Part shown: positions 23,607-30,494 of the stretch, piece after piece
How positions within the stretch are numbered: the first letter of the stretch is position 1
Layout of the letters: every line of letters starts with the position of its first letter
NCBI GenBank assembly: GCA_035286585.1
Contig: DATEDC010000239.1
Span: forward strand, 1-32,412
Direction of reading: 5' to 3'
Length of the DNA stretch: 32,412 nucleotides
Origin: DSOS01 sp035286585
Lineage (GTDB): Bacteria; Chloroflexota; Anaerolineae; Anaerolineales; UBA4823
Position numbers and translations under genes: made by a program
The notes under the pieces: model-generated
What the model saw: only the letters and a program-made list of their open reading frames with translations
What the model was told of the DNA's origin: nothing
The model's database searches: none

Positions 23607-25084
23607 ATCGCATCAGCATCGACCCGATCACCCGGCTTGAAGGGCACGGGAAGATCGAGATCTTCCTGGATGAGGAGGGCGAGGTCGCCAACACCTATTT
23701 CCAAATCCCTGAATTTCGTGGCTTCGAGCAGTTTTGTGTTGGCCGACCGGCTGAGGAGATGCCGCGGATCACCAACCGCATTTGCGGGGTATGCCCCGAA
23801 GCCCACCACATGGCTTCTACCAAGGCTCTGGACGCGCTTTTCCACATCGAGCCGACCCCTGCGGTCAAGAAACTGCGGGAAATGTTTTACTCTGCCTTTT
23901 ACGTCACCGATCATACGACCCACTTTTATGCCTTGGGCGGGCCAGATTTTGTGATGGGTCCGGATGCGCCGCCAGCAGAGCGTAACATATTGGGCGTCAT
24001 CCATAAGGTAGGGGTCGAGATCGGGCGGGCGGTGATCGATTGTCGCCAGCGCAACCACCACGTCATCCAGGTGCTGGGCGGGCGCGGCGTGCACCCAGTC
24101 GCCGGGCTGCCCGGAGGGTGGAGCCGGGCTCTCAGCGAGCAGGAGCGCCAGGAATTCGAAGCTATCGCCTTGAAAAACGTGGATTTTGCTTTGTTCAGCC
24201 TGCAGATCTTCGAGGACATCGTGCTGAAGAACCAGGCGTATGTAGACCTGATCCTTGCGGATACCTTCACGCACAGAACCTACTACATGGGGACGGTGGA
24301 TGAAAACAACTGCGTGAATTTCTACGATGGCCAGATTCGCGTGGTCGATCCGGGAGGAAAGCAGTTCATTAAATATGCTTACCGGGATTACGCCAGGCAC
24401 GTGGCTGAGCGCGTGGAGCCGTGGACATACCTCAAATTCCCGTATTTGAAAGAAGTGGGCTGGAAGGGATTCGTCGATGGCGCAGAGAGCGGAGTTTACT
24501 GCGCCACGCCGCTCTCGCGATTGAACGCCGCGGATGGCATGGCAACAACCAAAGCCCAGGAGGTATTTGAGAATTTTTACGAAACCCTGGGCAGTAAGAA
24601 GGTCAATGGGCGCTACCAGCCAGTTCACCAACGACTGGCGACCCATTGGGCGCGGCTGATCGAATTACTGTACGCCGCAGAGCGCATGCTGGAGCTGCTG
24701 CGTGAGGAGGATATCACCGATCCGAACGTGCGCCCGATCGTGACGGAAGTGCCCGATGAGGGGGTTGGCTGCGTCGAGGCGCCGCGCGGCACCCTGACCC
24801 ACCACTATTGGACGGATGAGAACGGCATCTTGACGCGGGTCAACCTGATCGTGGGGACAACCAACAACTACGCCCCGATTGCCATGTCCATCGATAAGGT
24901 CGCCAAAGCGCTGATCAAGAAGGACACCGAGATCACCCACGGCCTGCTGAACCGGATCGAGATGGCTTTCCGGGCTTACGACCCGTGCTTTGCCTGCGCG
25001 ACGCACTCCCTGCCGGGCCAGATGCCGCTGGAGGTCATCATCCGCGATGTGGACGGGGCGATACTTTCCAGCTTGCGGCGCTGA
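23603..25084 (+). CDS. mvhA: [NiFe] hydrogenase large subunit, MvhA-like (group 3)
   Basis: A 493-residue large subunit. Both Ni-ligand motifs are intact: L1 is R59-I-C61-G-V-C64 with H68, and L2 is D460-P-C462-F-A-C465 with H468. E13 in RLEGHG is the conserved N-terminal glutamate. After H468 there are 25 residues beginning SLPGQMPLEV, the kind of tail an endopeptidase removes after Ni insertion; neither that protease nor any hyp gene lies in the window. With MvhG, MvhD and HdrA it would oxidise or evolve H2 in the cytoplasm. The two small regulator-like genes follow 49 bases downstream. Confidence 0.95.
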   Translation: MNRISIDPITRLEGHGKIEIFLDEEGEVANTYFQIPEFRGFEQFCVGRPAEEMPRITNRICGVCPEAHHMASTKALDALFHIEPTPAVKKLREMFYSAFYVTDHTTHFYALGGPDFVMGPDAPPAERNILGVIHKVGVEIGRAVIDCRQRNHHVIQVLGGRGVHPVAGLPGGWSRALSEQERQEFEAIALKNVDFALFSLQIFEDIVLKNQAYVDLILADTFTHRTYYMGTVDENNCVNFYDGQIRVVDPGGKQFIKYAYRDYARHVAERVEPWTYLKFPYLKEVGWKGFVDGAESGVYCATPLSRLNAADGMATTKAQEVFENFYETLGSKKVNGRYQPVHQRLATHWARLIELLYAAERMLELLREEDITDPNVRPIVTEVPDEGVGCVEAPRGTLTHHYWTDENGILTRVNLIVGTTNNYAPIAMSIDKVAKALIKKDTEITHGLLNRIEMAFRAYDPCFACATHSLPGQMPLEVIIRDVDGAILSSLRR

Positions 25085-25133
25085 GCGTGGATCGAGTGGT
25101 AATAGGGATCAATTTGCCAAGGAGAAAATCAGG

Positions 25134-25613
25134 ATGATAGCAACCGATTTGTTGAGACAATACGCGTTCTTCAGCGTGTTTACCCCCCGGCAGTTGGAGT
25201 CGATCGCAGGGATAGCCGAGGACGAGAGCTACCCGCCGGGCAGCCTGCTCTTCCAGGAGCGGCAGCCAGCCGAAGCGTTGTACCTGCTATTGAAAGGGAG
25301 CGTAGAGCTGTTCTATACTGTCGAGGTCGAATACCATCCCGAACTGCGCAAAGAGCTCGTTTTCACGGTGATCCAGCCAGGCGAGCTGCTGGGCATCTCG
25401 ACTTTGATCGAGCCTCACGTGTTCACCTCCAGCGCGCGAGTGATTTCCGCCGCACGAGTGATCAAGATCAACGCGCTGAAGCTGCGCGAGTGGTGCGAAA
25501 AAGATTACTCATTATCCTCCGCCCTGGTCAATCAGGTGGCCCAAGCGGCGATTGAACGCCTGAACGCGACACGCAAACAGCTCGCAACTGCGTGGGCAGC
25601 TTCGCGAGCATAA
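25134..25613 (+). CDS. Cyclic-nucleotide-binding-fold protein without DNA-binding domain
   Basis: A 159-residue protein consisting of a CRP/FNR-type sensor domain: FTPRQLESIAGIAEDES, PPGSLLFQERQPAEALYLLLKG and QPGELLGISTLIEPH. A C-terminal helix ends QAAIERLNATRKQLATAWA. There is no helix-turn-helix, and the arginine that contacts cyclic nucleotide phosphate in CRP is not evident (TSSARV). It is therefore unlikely to be a transcription factor itself or a classical cAMP sensor. The ATG at 25134 is supported by AAGGAG nine bases upstream. It follows mvhA closely and is paralogous to the next gene. It may be an accessory or sensory subunit of the complex. Confidence 0.88.
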   Translation: MIATDLLRQYAFFSVFTPRQLESIAGIAEDESYPPGSLLFQERQPAEALYLLLKGSVELFYTVEVEYHPELRKELVFTVIQPGELLGISTLIEPHVFTSSARVISAARVIKINALKLREWCEKDYSLSSALVNQVAQAAIERLNATRKQLATAWAASRA

Positions 25614-25634
25614 AAGATCCCAGGAGTCGATGTG

Positions 25635-26102
25635 ATGATATCCACTGAACTGCTGCGCCAGCACCCCTTTTTTGGCCTGCTCAACGCCGAACAACTGAGA
25701 GAGATAGCGATGATTTCCGAGGAAGTACACTTCGCCGAGGGTGAAATGATATTCGAAAAGGACTCGCCGGCGAACAGCTTCTATTTTCTGCTGGACGGGG
25801 CAGTCAGCCTTTACTACGACGGCGAGAAGGGTATTTCCCAGGCGCAGGATAGAGGTATCCATGTGGGCGAGATAAACCCAGGAGAACCATTCGGCATTTC
25901 GGCGCTGATCGAGCCCCACATGCTCACCTCAACAGCCTGGAGCACGAAGCCCAGCCGGACGCTCAGGGTCGACGCTCTGGCGATGCGTAACCTTTTCAAG
26001 AAAGACCCCCAGATGGCTTATGCGCTGACGCTGAAAGCTGCCCAGGCGGCTATCGAGCGCCTGCACGCCACGCGGGTGCAACTGGCGGCTGCCTGGGCGT
26101 AG
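25635..26102 (+). CDS. Cyclic-nucleotide-binding-fold protein without DNA-binding domain (second copy)
   Basis: A 155-residue paralogue of the preceding protein: LNAEQLREIAMISEEV, EGEMIFEKDSPANSFYFLLDG, NPGEPFGISALIEPH, and a C-terminal helix QAAIERLHATRVQLAAAWA almost identical to its neighbour's. It too lacks a helix-turn-helix. An AGGAG at 25622-25626 serves either the ATG at 25635 or a GTG directly before it at 25632. The near-identical C-terminal helices suggest that the two proteins pair with each other. It is the last gene of the operon; a hairpin and a strong terminator follow. Confidence 0.88.
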   Translation: MISTELLRQHPFFGLLNAEQLREIAMISEEVHFAEGEMIFEKDSPANSFYFLLDGAVSLYYDGEKGISQAQDRGIHVGEINPGEPFGISALIEPHMLTSTAWSTKPSRTLRVDALAMRNLFKKDPQMAYALTLKAAQAAIERLHATRVQLAAAWA

Positions 26103-26137
26103 ATTAGTAACGGATTTGACCACGGATTGAACGGATA

Positions 26138-26153
26138 CGCCAGTAAGCTGGCG
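26138..26153 (+). other. Small hairpin in the operon's 3' untranslated region
   Basis: CGCCAG (26138-26143) and CTGGCG (26148-26153) form a perfect six-base-pair stem with a TAAG loop, 36 bases after the last stop codon. There is no U tract; it precedes the main terminator. Confidence 0.35.
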
Positions 26154-26170
26154 AACGGTGATGGGTAGGA

Positions 26171-26205
26171 ATCAAAAGCGAGCCGATTTGGGCTCGCTTT
26201 TTGAT
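26171..26205. terminator. Bidirectional intrinsic terminator
   Basis: ATCAAAAGCGAGCC (26171-26184) pairs with GGCTCGCTTTTTGAT across a six-base loop, giving a GC-rich stem flanked by A and T runs. Read rightward it ends the hydrogenase operon with TTTTT; read leftward it ends the tRNA cluster with TTTT. It lies two bases from the tRNA-Cys 3' end. Confidence 0.85.
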
Positions 26206-26206
26206 G

Positions 26207-26277
26207 AGGCGACGACGGGATTTGAACCCGTGATCAGGGTTTTGCAGACCCTTGCCTTACCACTTGGCCACGTCGCC
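26207..26277 (-). tRNA. tRNA-Cys (GCA)
   Basis: The minus strand folds into a complete 71-base cloverleaf. The acceptor stem is GGCGACG/CGTCGCC, the anticodon loop CTGCAAA sits on an AGGGT/ACCCT stem, the T arm is ACGGG-TTCAAAT-CCCGT, and the discriminator is U as expected for cysteine. CCA is not encoded. It is the last gene of the leftward tRNA cluster. Confidence 0.97.
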
Positions 26278-26349
26278 GTAAACAAGCTGGCTGATTACAG
26301 ATGTTTGACCCCACGCTCCCATCTGCTCTCAGCCACCGGGTGGTTGCAG

Positions 26350-26422
<73 letters not shown>

Positions 26423-26449
26423 CTGGTCGGCCTATCGTCAGGTCGAGAG

Positions 26450-26522
26450 TGCCGAGAGCCAGAATCGAACTGGCGACACCATGATTTTCAGTCATGTGCT
26501 CTACCAACTGAGCTATCTCGGC
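26450..26522 (-). tRNA. tRNA-Phe (GAA)
   Basis: A complete 73-base cloverleaf on the minus strand: acceptor GCCGAGA/TCTCGGC, D stem GCTC/GAGC, anticodon loop CTGAAAA on a CATGA/TCATG stem, T arm GCCAG-TTCGATT-CTGGC, discriminator A. CCA is not encoded. It is the first tRNA of the cluster, 32 bases downstream of a strong promoter. Confidence 0.97.
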
Positions 26523-26554
26523 CTAAACGGCGCTGAAAACAGCAGCGCGCCATT

Positions 26555-26582
26555 ATTTTACCATCAGATAATCGAATGTCAA
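26555..26582 (-). promoter_or_regulatory. Promoter of the tRNA Phe-Gly-Cys cluster
   Basis: On the minus strand a perfect TTGACA (26577-26582) and TAAAAT (26555-26560) are separated by 16 bases. A TG one base before the -10 makes it an extended -10 element. It points at tRNA-Phe. This is one of the two best promoter matches in the window, as expected for stable RNA genes. Confidence 0.8.
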
Positions 26583-26607
26583 GCACCGCCCGATTGTAAC
26601 CCTTTCA

Positions 26608-26675
26608 TAAGCCGTTCCCGGTTTACACCAGGTGTGTTCTGGGTTCATACCAGGGGGAATACACCAGAATAATGA
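26608..26675 (+). repeat. Imperfect direct repeat, copy 1
   Basis: This copy shares TAAGCCG, then a 29-base core (26617-26645) differing at about two positions from 29022-29050, and a final ACCAGAA-x-AATG block with copy 2 at 29011-29080. The core contains the 11-base palindrome ACACC-A-GGTGT. It lies directly upstream of the tRNA promoter and at the left edge of the membrane-protein segment. Confidence 0.65.
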
Positions 26676-26740
26676 CCATTGCTGTTTCTAATTATGGCTC
26701 ACCTGCTAGTGCTGAATCACTCCAATAACTAAGTTTTAAT

Positions 26741-26756
26741 CGTGATGAATATCACA
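26741..26756. promoter_or_regulatory. CRP/FNR-like palindrome upstream of a promoter
   Basis: CGTGA-TGAATA-TCACA matches nine of ten CRP-family positions. It also reads as the perfect inverted repeat GTGAT-N4-ATCAC, close to an FNR box. It ends three bases before a TTGACA promoter, with its centre near -46 from the expected start, a position typical of activators in this family. Confidence 0.55.
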
Positions 26757-26759
26757 AAA

Positions 26760-26788
26760 TTGACAATAAAGGTAAATTAATATATGAT
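26760..26788 (+). promoter_or_regulatory. Near-consensus sigma-70-type promoter
   Basis: TTGACA (26760-26765), a 17-base spacer, then TATGAT (26783-26788). Transcription would begin near 26795 and run into the membrane-protein pair through a leader of about 325 bases. The spacing and hexamers are nearly ideal. Confidence 0.75.
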
Positions 26789-27120
26789 TAAAAACACTTC
26801 CTTGCGATTCACAAAAAAGATCCATAAATTTAATCTATAGATACGTTCGATAGTGGAGAGTGTAAGCTGACCGCTCCTCTTGTGATACCCATGTCGGCAC
26901 CAAACAAGCCTGTCGAAATCCGTCTGCTGATGCCGATTATCGTTGCCTACGCGGGGAGAAAGGAGGTGACCTGCACGGACAGCAAGTTGGTCTATTACCG
27001 CAAGAACATACCCGCTCTTTCACCGTCTAGAACACAGAGCGCACTGAGGTTTCGTGGATTTCTCGGCGTTCTCAGGGGACACAGCAGTGCAAAGTGGGAA
27101 TCTCAAATCGAAGGAGACAA
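26789..27120 (+). other. Leader region before the membrane-protein pair
   Basis: This is about 330 bases without a convincing gene. A frame from 26882 (GTG) or 26891 (ATG) to 27124 would encode about 80 residues and overlap the next gene as ATGA. It has no ribosome-binding site, and its second half is Ser/Arg-rich in a way typical of non-coding frames. No known riboswitch was recognised. The end holds the AAGGAG for the gene at 27121. Confidence 0.4.
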
Positions 27121-27828
27121 ATGATAAATAATGTACAAAAGATGGAGCAAGAGAAAAGCGTTCTGCGATGGGGTGGTCTAGCCGGCCTGCTGGGTGGCAT
27201 CTTCCACATTCTTGCCTTTGTCGTTGTACTCGCGGGTCCCGTGGGATTGAAGGAACCTGCCGACCTCGAGGAGTGGGTCATCAGGTTCCCCGACATCAGA
27301 GCGGCCCGCATAGTAGAGAATGGCTTATACCTGGTGGCTCTCATCTTGGGAGTCATCCTCTTCCTTGCCTTATATCGGGCTCTTCAGAGGACGAACCTTG
27401 CGCCCGCTCTCTTTGGGAGCGTCCTGGGCATTCTGGGTCTCGTCGTGCTCGCGGCCGGAGCTCTCCCGCATGTCGCTACCGCCCCGCTCTCCGACCTCTA
27501 TCACGCTTCCGGAGCAACCCCCGGGGAGCAGGCGACACTCGCCCTTTTGTGGCAGGCGGCCTGGGGCATATTCGGTGCGCTGCTCGCCGTAGGGTTCTTT
27601 GTCGTGACGATAGGTCTCATTGCCCTCGGGGTGGCCATGCTCGGGGCCCCGGCCTTTGGCAAGGGCTTTGGCTGGGTGAGCGTGGTGCTCGGGGTAGTTG
27701 GTCTCGCAGCGGCAGTTTCCAATATAGTCGATCCCGCCTCTATGATTGCCGCGGTCACCTTTTTCGCAATCATCATCTTCCAACTCGTCCTGGGATGGAA
27801 GGTCTACAGTCTGTCGAGGGCTTCGTAG
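27121..27828 (+). CDS. DUF4386-like multi-pass membrane protein
   Basis: A 235-residue protein with about six hydrophobic segments (near residues 17-38, 65-87, 95-117, 142-172, 180-203 and 208-228). Polar loops such as ADLEEWVIRFPDIRAARIVENG lie between the first two. The arrangement resembles DUF4386 proteins of unknown function; no catalytic motif is visible. The ATG at 27121 has AAGGAG four bases upstream. The N-terminus MINNVQKM resembles MMNSLQKM of the next gene, suggesting tandem paralogues. It lies behind a strong promoter with a CRP-like site and inside a segment bracketed by direct repeats. Confidence 0.75.
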   Translation: MINNVQKMEQEKSVLRWGGLAGLLGGIFHILAFVVVLAGPVGLKEPADLEEWVIRFPDIRAARIVENGLYLVALILGVILFLALYRALQRTNLAPALFGSVLGILGLVVLAAGALPHVATAPLSDLYHASGATPGEQATLALLWQAAWGIFGALLAVGFFVVTIGLIALGVAMLGAPAFGKGFGWVSVVLGVVGLAAAVSNIVDPASMIAAVTFFAIIIFQLVLGWKVYSLSRAS

Positions 27829-27891
27829 GGAGTCTTGAAGAAAGGGGAAGGGGCGGTCGCGCTGAAGGCAATGAATGAGGAAAAGAGGTAA

Positions 27892-28563
27892 ATGATGAAT
27901 AGTCTACAGAAGATGGGCGGCGTTGCCGCACTGGTCATGGCAGCGACATTCGTGGTGGGCATTGCGGTGTTTCTTGTCGTATTGACCCCCGCTGGCTACT
28001 TTGACGAAGGTGTCGCCCCCGTGGAGAAGGTGGCTGTCCTCGCGAACAACCAGGCCATCGCGTCCATATCGTACCTGGTTGCCTATGTGGTGTTTGGCAT
28101 CTTTCTGGTTGTTCTGTCGCTGGCACTCTACGAGCGGTTGAAGGCTGGCTCCCCTGCAATGGCCCAGACGGCGACCGCCTTCGGGATTATCTGGGCCGGC
28201 CTGGTCATTGCCAGCGGCATGGTCGCAGTCATTGGCATTGGCACAGTCGTTGATCTGTATGGCAATGACCCGGCTCAAGCTGGGTCGGTCTGGTTGGCCA
28301 TTGAATCAGTGCAACGCGGTATAGGCGGCGAGATTGAGATCGTGGGCAGCTTATGGGTTCTGCTGGTAAGCGCAGCAGCCTTGCGGGCAGGAGGGCTGCC
28401 CAGGGCACTGAACTACCTTGGCGTGGTGATCGGTGTGGCGGGCCTACTCACGGTTGTCCCGGCTCTCGCAGCGCTAGGGCCCGTGTTTGGGCTGGGTCTC
28501 ATCGTGTGGTTCGTGTGGCTCGGGATCGTCATGTTGCGCAGCAGTCCGATGGCGGCCCTGTAA
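27892..28563 (+). CDS. DUF4386-like multi-pass membrane protein (second copy)
   Basis: A 223-residue protein with about six hydrophobic segments (near residues 10-32, 57-81, 91-118, 143-165, 172-190 and 193-215). The stretch GGEIEIVGSLWVLLVSAAALRAGGLPRALNYLG resembles the C-terminal half of DUF4386 proteins. Function is unknown. GAGG precedes two adjacent ATG codons (27892 and 27895); the second has the better spacing. It lies 63 bases after its paralogue and is probably co-transcribed with it. No terminator is evident after the stop. Confidence 0.75.
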   Translation: MMNSLQKMGGVAALVMAATFVVGIAVFLVVLTPAGYFDEGVAPVEKVAVLANNQAIASISYLVAYVVFGIFLVVLSLALYERLKAGSPAMAQTATAFGIIWAGLVIASGMVAVIGIGTVVDLYGNDPAQAGSVWLAIESVQRGIGGEIEIVGSLWVLLVSAAALRAGGLPRALNYLGVVIGVAGLLTVVPALAALGPVFGLGLIVWFVWLGIVMLRSSPMAAL

Positions 28564-28830
28564 GCGCTGGAAGGGTTCCTGGGGCGCCACACAGCAAGAA
28601 CCTCTTCTTCCCGCGGGAATGTGCCAGCTAACATTTCGCTGGAGCAGATGCCGCCTGCGGGCAATCACATGTTCGCATTAGATGAGCGGCACCGCTCAGC
28701 TCGTACCCGTTAGATTGTTCTATTCATTTACGATCTGTACTACCCACGATTACGCGCTTCAAGCCAGACGCTATTCCCTTCACCCCGTTTGCCTGTCTGT
28801 AAATCAGCCTGTGGTCAATGAAACAACTAG

Positions 28831-29013
28831 CGGTCTATTCCCCAGGCAGTAATTGATCTCGCTGCGAATATTGCGCATGCAGGAGCGGTTATCGCATACT
28901 ACGAACATCTTCCCACCGCTGGCCTGGTAGAAATTGCGCCTATTGGCCTGGCGCTGCTCGATGTACTTAAAAGCTCGTATCTAGTCAAACGACCGTGGTT
29001 CAAACTCCCTTAA
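28831..29013 (+). pseudogene. Possible gene remnant (C-terminal fragment)
   Basis: Between stops at 28828-28830 and 29011-29013, one frame reads as ordinary protein (IDLAANIAHAGAVIAYYEH, then LVEIAPIGLALLDVLKSSY and KRPWFKLP). It has no start codon or ribosome-binding site, and the sequence just upstream is interrupted in all frames. It may be the end of a decayed gene. The family is not recognised, and chance cannot be excluded at this length. Confidence 0.3.
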
Positions 29014-29080
29014 GCCGCTACCCCGGTTTACACCTGGTGTGTTCGGGGTTTGAACATGCGGACTAAACCAGAAAAATGGA
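29011..29080 (+). repeat. Imperfect direct repeat, copy 2
   Basis: This is the partner of 26608-26675. The 29-base core at 29022-29050 is almost identical and contains ACACC-T-GGTGT, the same palindrome read from the other strand. The homology continues to the ACCAGAAAAATG block near 29067-29078. It marks the right edge of the 2.4-kb segment. Confidence 0.65.
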
Positions 29081-29113
29081 TAGAATTTGGCAACATTTGC
29101 TCCGGGCCAGTTG

Positions 29114-29656
29114 TCACCAGGGTGGCCCGCGCAAGTCGATCGTGCCAACTAAGGGTGCCTCGGACGCGATTCCAAGGGTCATCACGCAGTTGAATGTGAA
29201 TACACCTGGTTCTCCGTGCTGACGCACGATCAGCTCTCCCCCAAACTTTTGCCAGCCCAAACGGGTGTAATATGGAATCAGGTTTTCCTCGCAGACCAGC
29301 AGGGCGAATGCAATCTTAGGATTCTCGCGGAAGAATTCAACGGCCATCCGAAGTCCTTTCTCGGCATACCCTCGACGCCGAGCTGCGGGATGGGTTGCAA
29401 CGCCGCCTACGCCGCCCAGTAGCACCGACCTCATGTCGTGGGTTCCTTCTCTCAGGAGTAACCCAGCGTAGGAGGCGAGTTCCCCATCGCTACCCCAGAC
29501 ACGAACACACCACTCGAAACTGGCCCACTCAAGATGTCGCCCCGGCCATGTCGCTGCCACCTCTGGCGGGTAAACAGCCAGTGCTAAGGCACGGACCTCA
29601 GTGCGATCCGACTCGGATAGTTCTGAGATTCTGGTAAGCTTGATAGACACGTCCAC
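29114..29656 (-). CDS. GNAT family N-acetyltransferase
   Basis: A 180-residue acetyltransferase. The acetyl-CoA-binding segment is GGVGGVATHPAARRRGYAEKGL (about 82-103), matching the Q/R-x-x-G-x-A/G loop. The second half, with ENLIPYYTRLGWQKFGGE, is the common GNAT motif B. It resembles the aminoglycoside 2'-acetyltransferase/Eis-like group only loosely, so no substrate is given. The start is GTG: 29656 gives the full frame, while a GTG at 29650 lies just after AGGTGGA and may be the real one. A TATAAT lies about 37 bases upstream. It is convergent with the membrane-protein segment and separate from the genes to its right. Confidence 0.88.
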   Translation of the reverse strand: MDVSIKLTRISELSESDRTEVRALALAVYPPEVAATWPGRHLEWASFEWCVRVWGSDGELASYAGLLLREGTHDMRSVLLGGVGGVATHPAARRRGYAEKGLRMAVEFFRENPKIAFALLVCEENLIPYYTRLGWQKFGGELIVRQHGEPGVFTFNCVMTLGIASEAPLVGTIDLRGPPW

Positions 29657-29692
29657 CTGGAATTTCCGCGAATTGCCATCGCCTAATAATAG

Positions 29693-29698
29693 ATTATA
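29693..29698 (-). promoter_or_regulatory. -10 element for the acetyltransferase gene
   Basis: A perfect TATAAT on the minus strand, 36 bases upstream of the GTG start. No good -35 hexamer is visible at the usual distance. Confidence 0.4.
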
Positions 29699-29726
29699 CT
29701 GCGACTTGCTATGTCGATTCCCCGGT

Positions 29727-30494
29727 TCAATTTACCTCCAACTGGTCGATCTCGATCCAGGCACTGGCGGAATGGGCTAACGTGCCGTAACGCACCCGCC
29801 CATGCGGAGGGAGGGCGGCGTACTGGTTATCGATCCAGATTATCAGCCCAAGTGGACCGTGGGGGATTACCTCGGTTTGAAAGACCAAGCGGTCGTCGAG
29901 GCGAAATGCGACTTGCTGATGTGTCCATTCGATCTCGTAGCGATGCCAGGCGGTGACGTCGAGTGCCAGACCAGCAGCGGACTGCCTGACGAAGCCGCGT
30001 CCCAGGCGGCGCAGCAGCCGCGCCGCGGGAGGCAGGGCCAGGAAAGGCGCGAGCAGCGCAACGGGCGCCAGGAGCGGGGTGGGGATGAGGCTGGATCGAA
30101 ACGTAGCCGCCAGGTTTCCGCTGGCGGGCAGCTCATCCCTGAGCGAGAGGTAGTTTTCTGGCGAGGCGAAAAAGAACCAGGCGGCGTTGGGCAGGGCGGG
30201 GAAGCGGCGAGCGCCGCCGCCGAAACCCAAGGAGAGGCTGAAAGGGTCATTCCAGAAGCCGAACCCCCAGGTGCCGGGCAGAGCAGCCTGGGAAGCGCGG
30301 GCACGCAGGCTCAGGCGCACGGGGTGCCACCAGGGGAACTTCCGCCGGCCGAGAGCGGAGTAATCATCCAACTGCGCCAGGCGGTAAGCTCCCGCTGGGC
30401 CCGGCGGGATCTCCAGACGCCAGGCGGTTTCTGAAGGGCGCTCCGCGCGGGCGTTTTTGGTCAGTCTTGGTTTCAGCTCGAAGGCAGCTCCCAC
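29727..30494 (-). CDS. Uncharacterised protein with beta-sandwich (GH16/LamG-like) C-terminal half
   Basis: A 255-residue protein, family not firmly recognised. The segments GTWGFGFWNDPFSLS, WHRYEIEWTHQQVAFRLDD and GPLGLIIWIDNQYAALPP (about 180-230) resemble concanavalin-A-like sandwich domains of the GH16/laminin-G type. I see no ExDxxE catalytic motif, so enzymatic activity is doubtful. A hydrophobic proline-rich stretch lies near residues 137-155. There is no signal peptide. It starts with GTG at 30494 inside the 3' end of the WD40 gene, overlapping it by 22 bases, so the two are translationally coupled. Confidence 0.65.
   Translation of the reverse strand: MGAAFELKPRLTKNARAERPSETAWRLEIPPGPAGAYRLAQLDDYSALGRRKFPWWHPVRLSLRARASQAALPGTWGFGFWNDPFSLSLGFGGGARRFPALPNAAWFFFASPENYLSLRDELPASGNLAATFRSSLIPTPLLAPVALLAPFLALPPAARLLRRLGRGFVRQSAAGLALDVTAWHRYEIEWTHQQVAFRLDDRLVFQTEVIPHGPLGLIIWIDNQYAALPPHGRVRYGTLAHSASAWIEIDQLEVN

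Larger units (their letters stand above)
28564..29113 (+). other. 550-base region without an intact gene
   Basis: The region follows the second membrane protein and ends at the convergent acetyltransferase gene. It contains an uninterrupted, protein-like frame of 60 codons without a start (28831-29013) and the second copy of the direct repeat (29011-29080). The rest, including 28564-28830, shows no gene, RNA or clear terminator that I can recognise. Confidence 0.5.

Noticed and set aside
23543..24646. Long open frame (367 codons) antisense to the hydrogenase large subunit
   Set aside because: It lies wholly opposite a gene with clear catalytic motifs, is interrupted by no regulatory signals of its own and has no family resemblance. 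Such frames are common opposite GC-rich genes.
26882..27124. 80-codon frame ending in an ATGA overlap with the membrane-protein gene
   Set aside because: The overlap is suggestive, but there is no ribosome-binding site and the second half is Ser/Arg-rich. It was kept only as a note on the leader region.
26600..29100. Insertion sequence or transposon
   Set aside because: Direct repeats flank the segment, but there is no transposase or integrase, and no terminal inverted repeats are visible.
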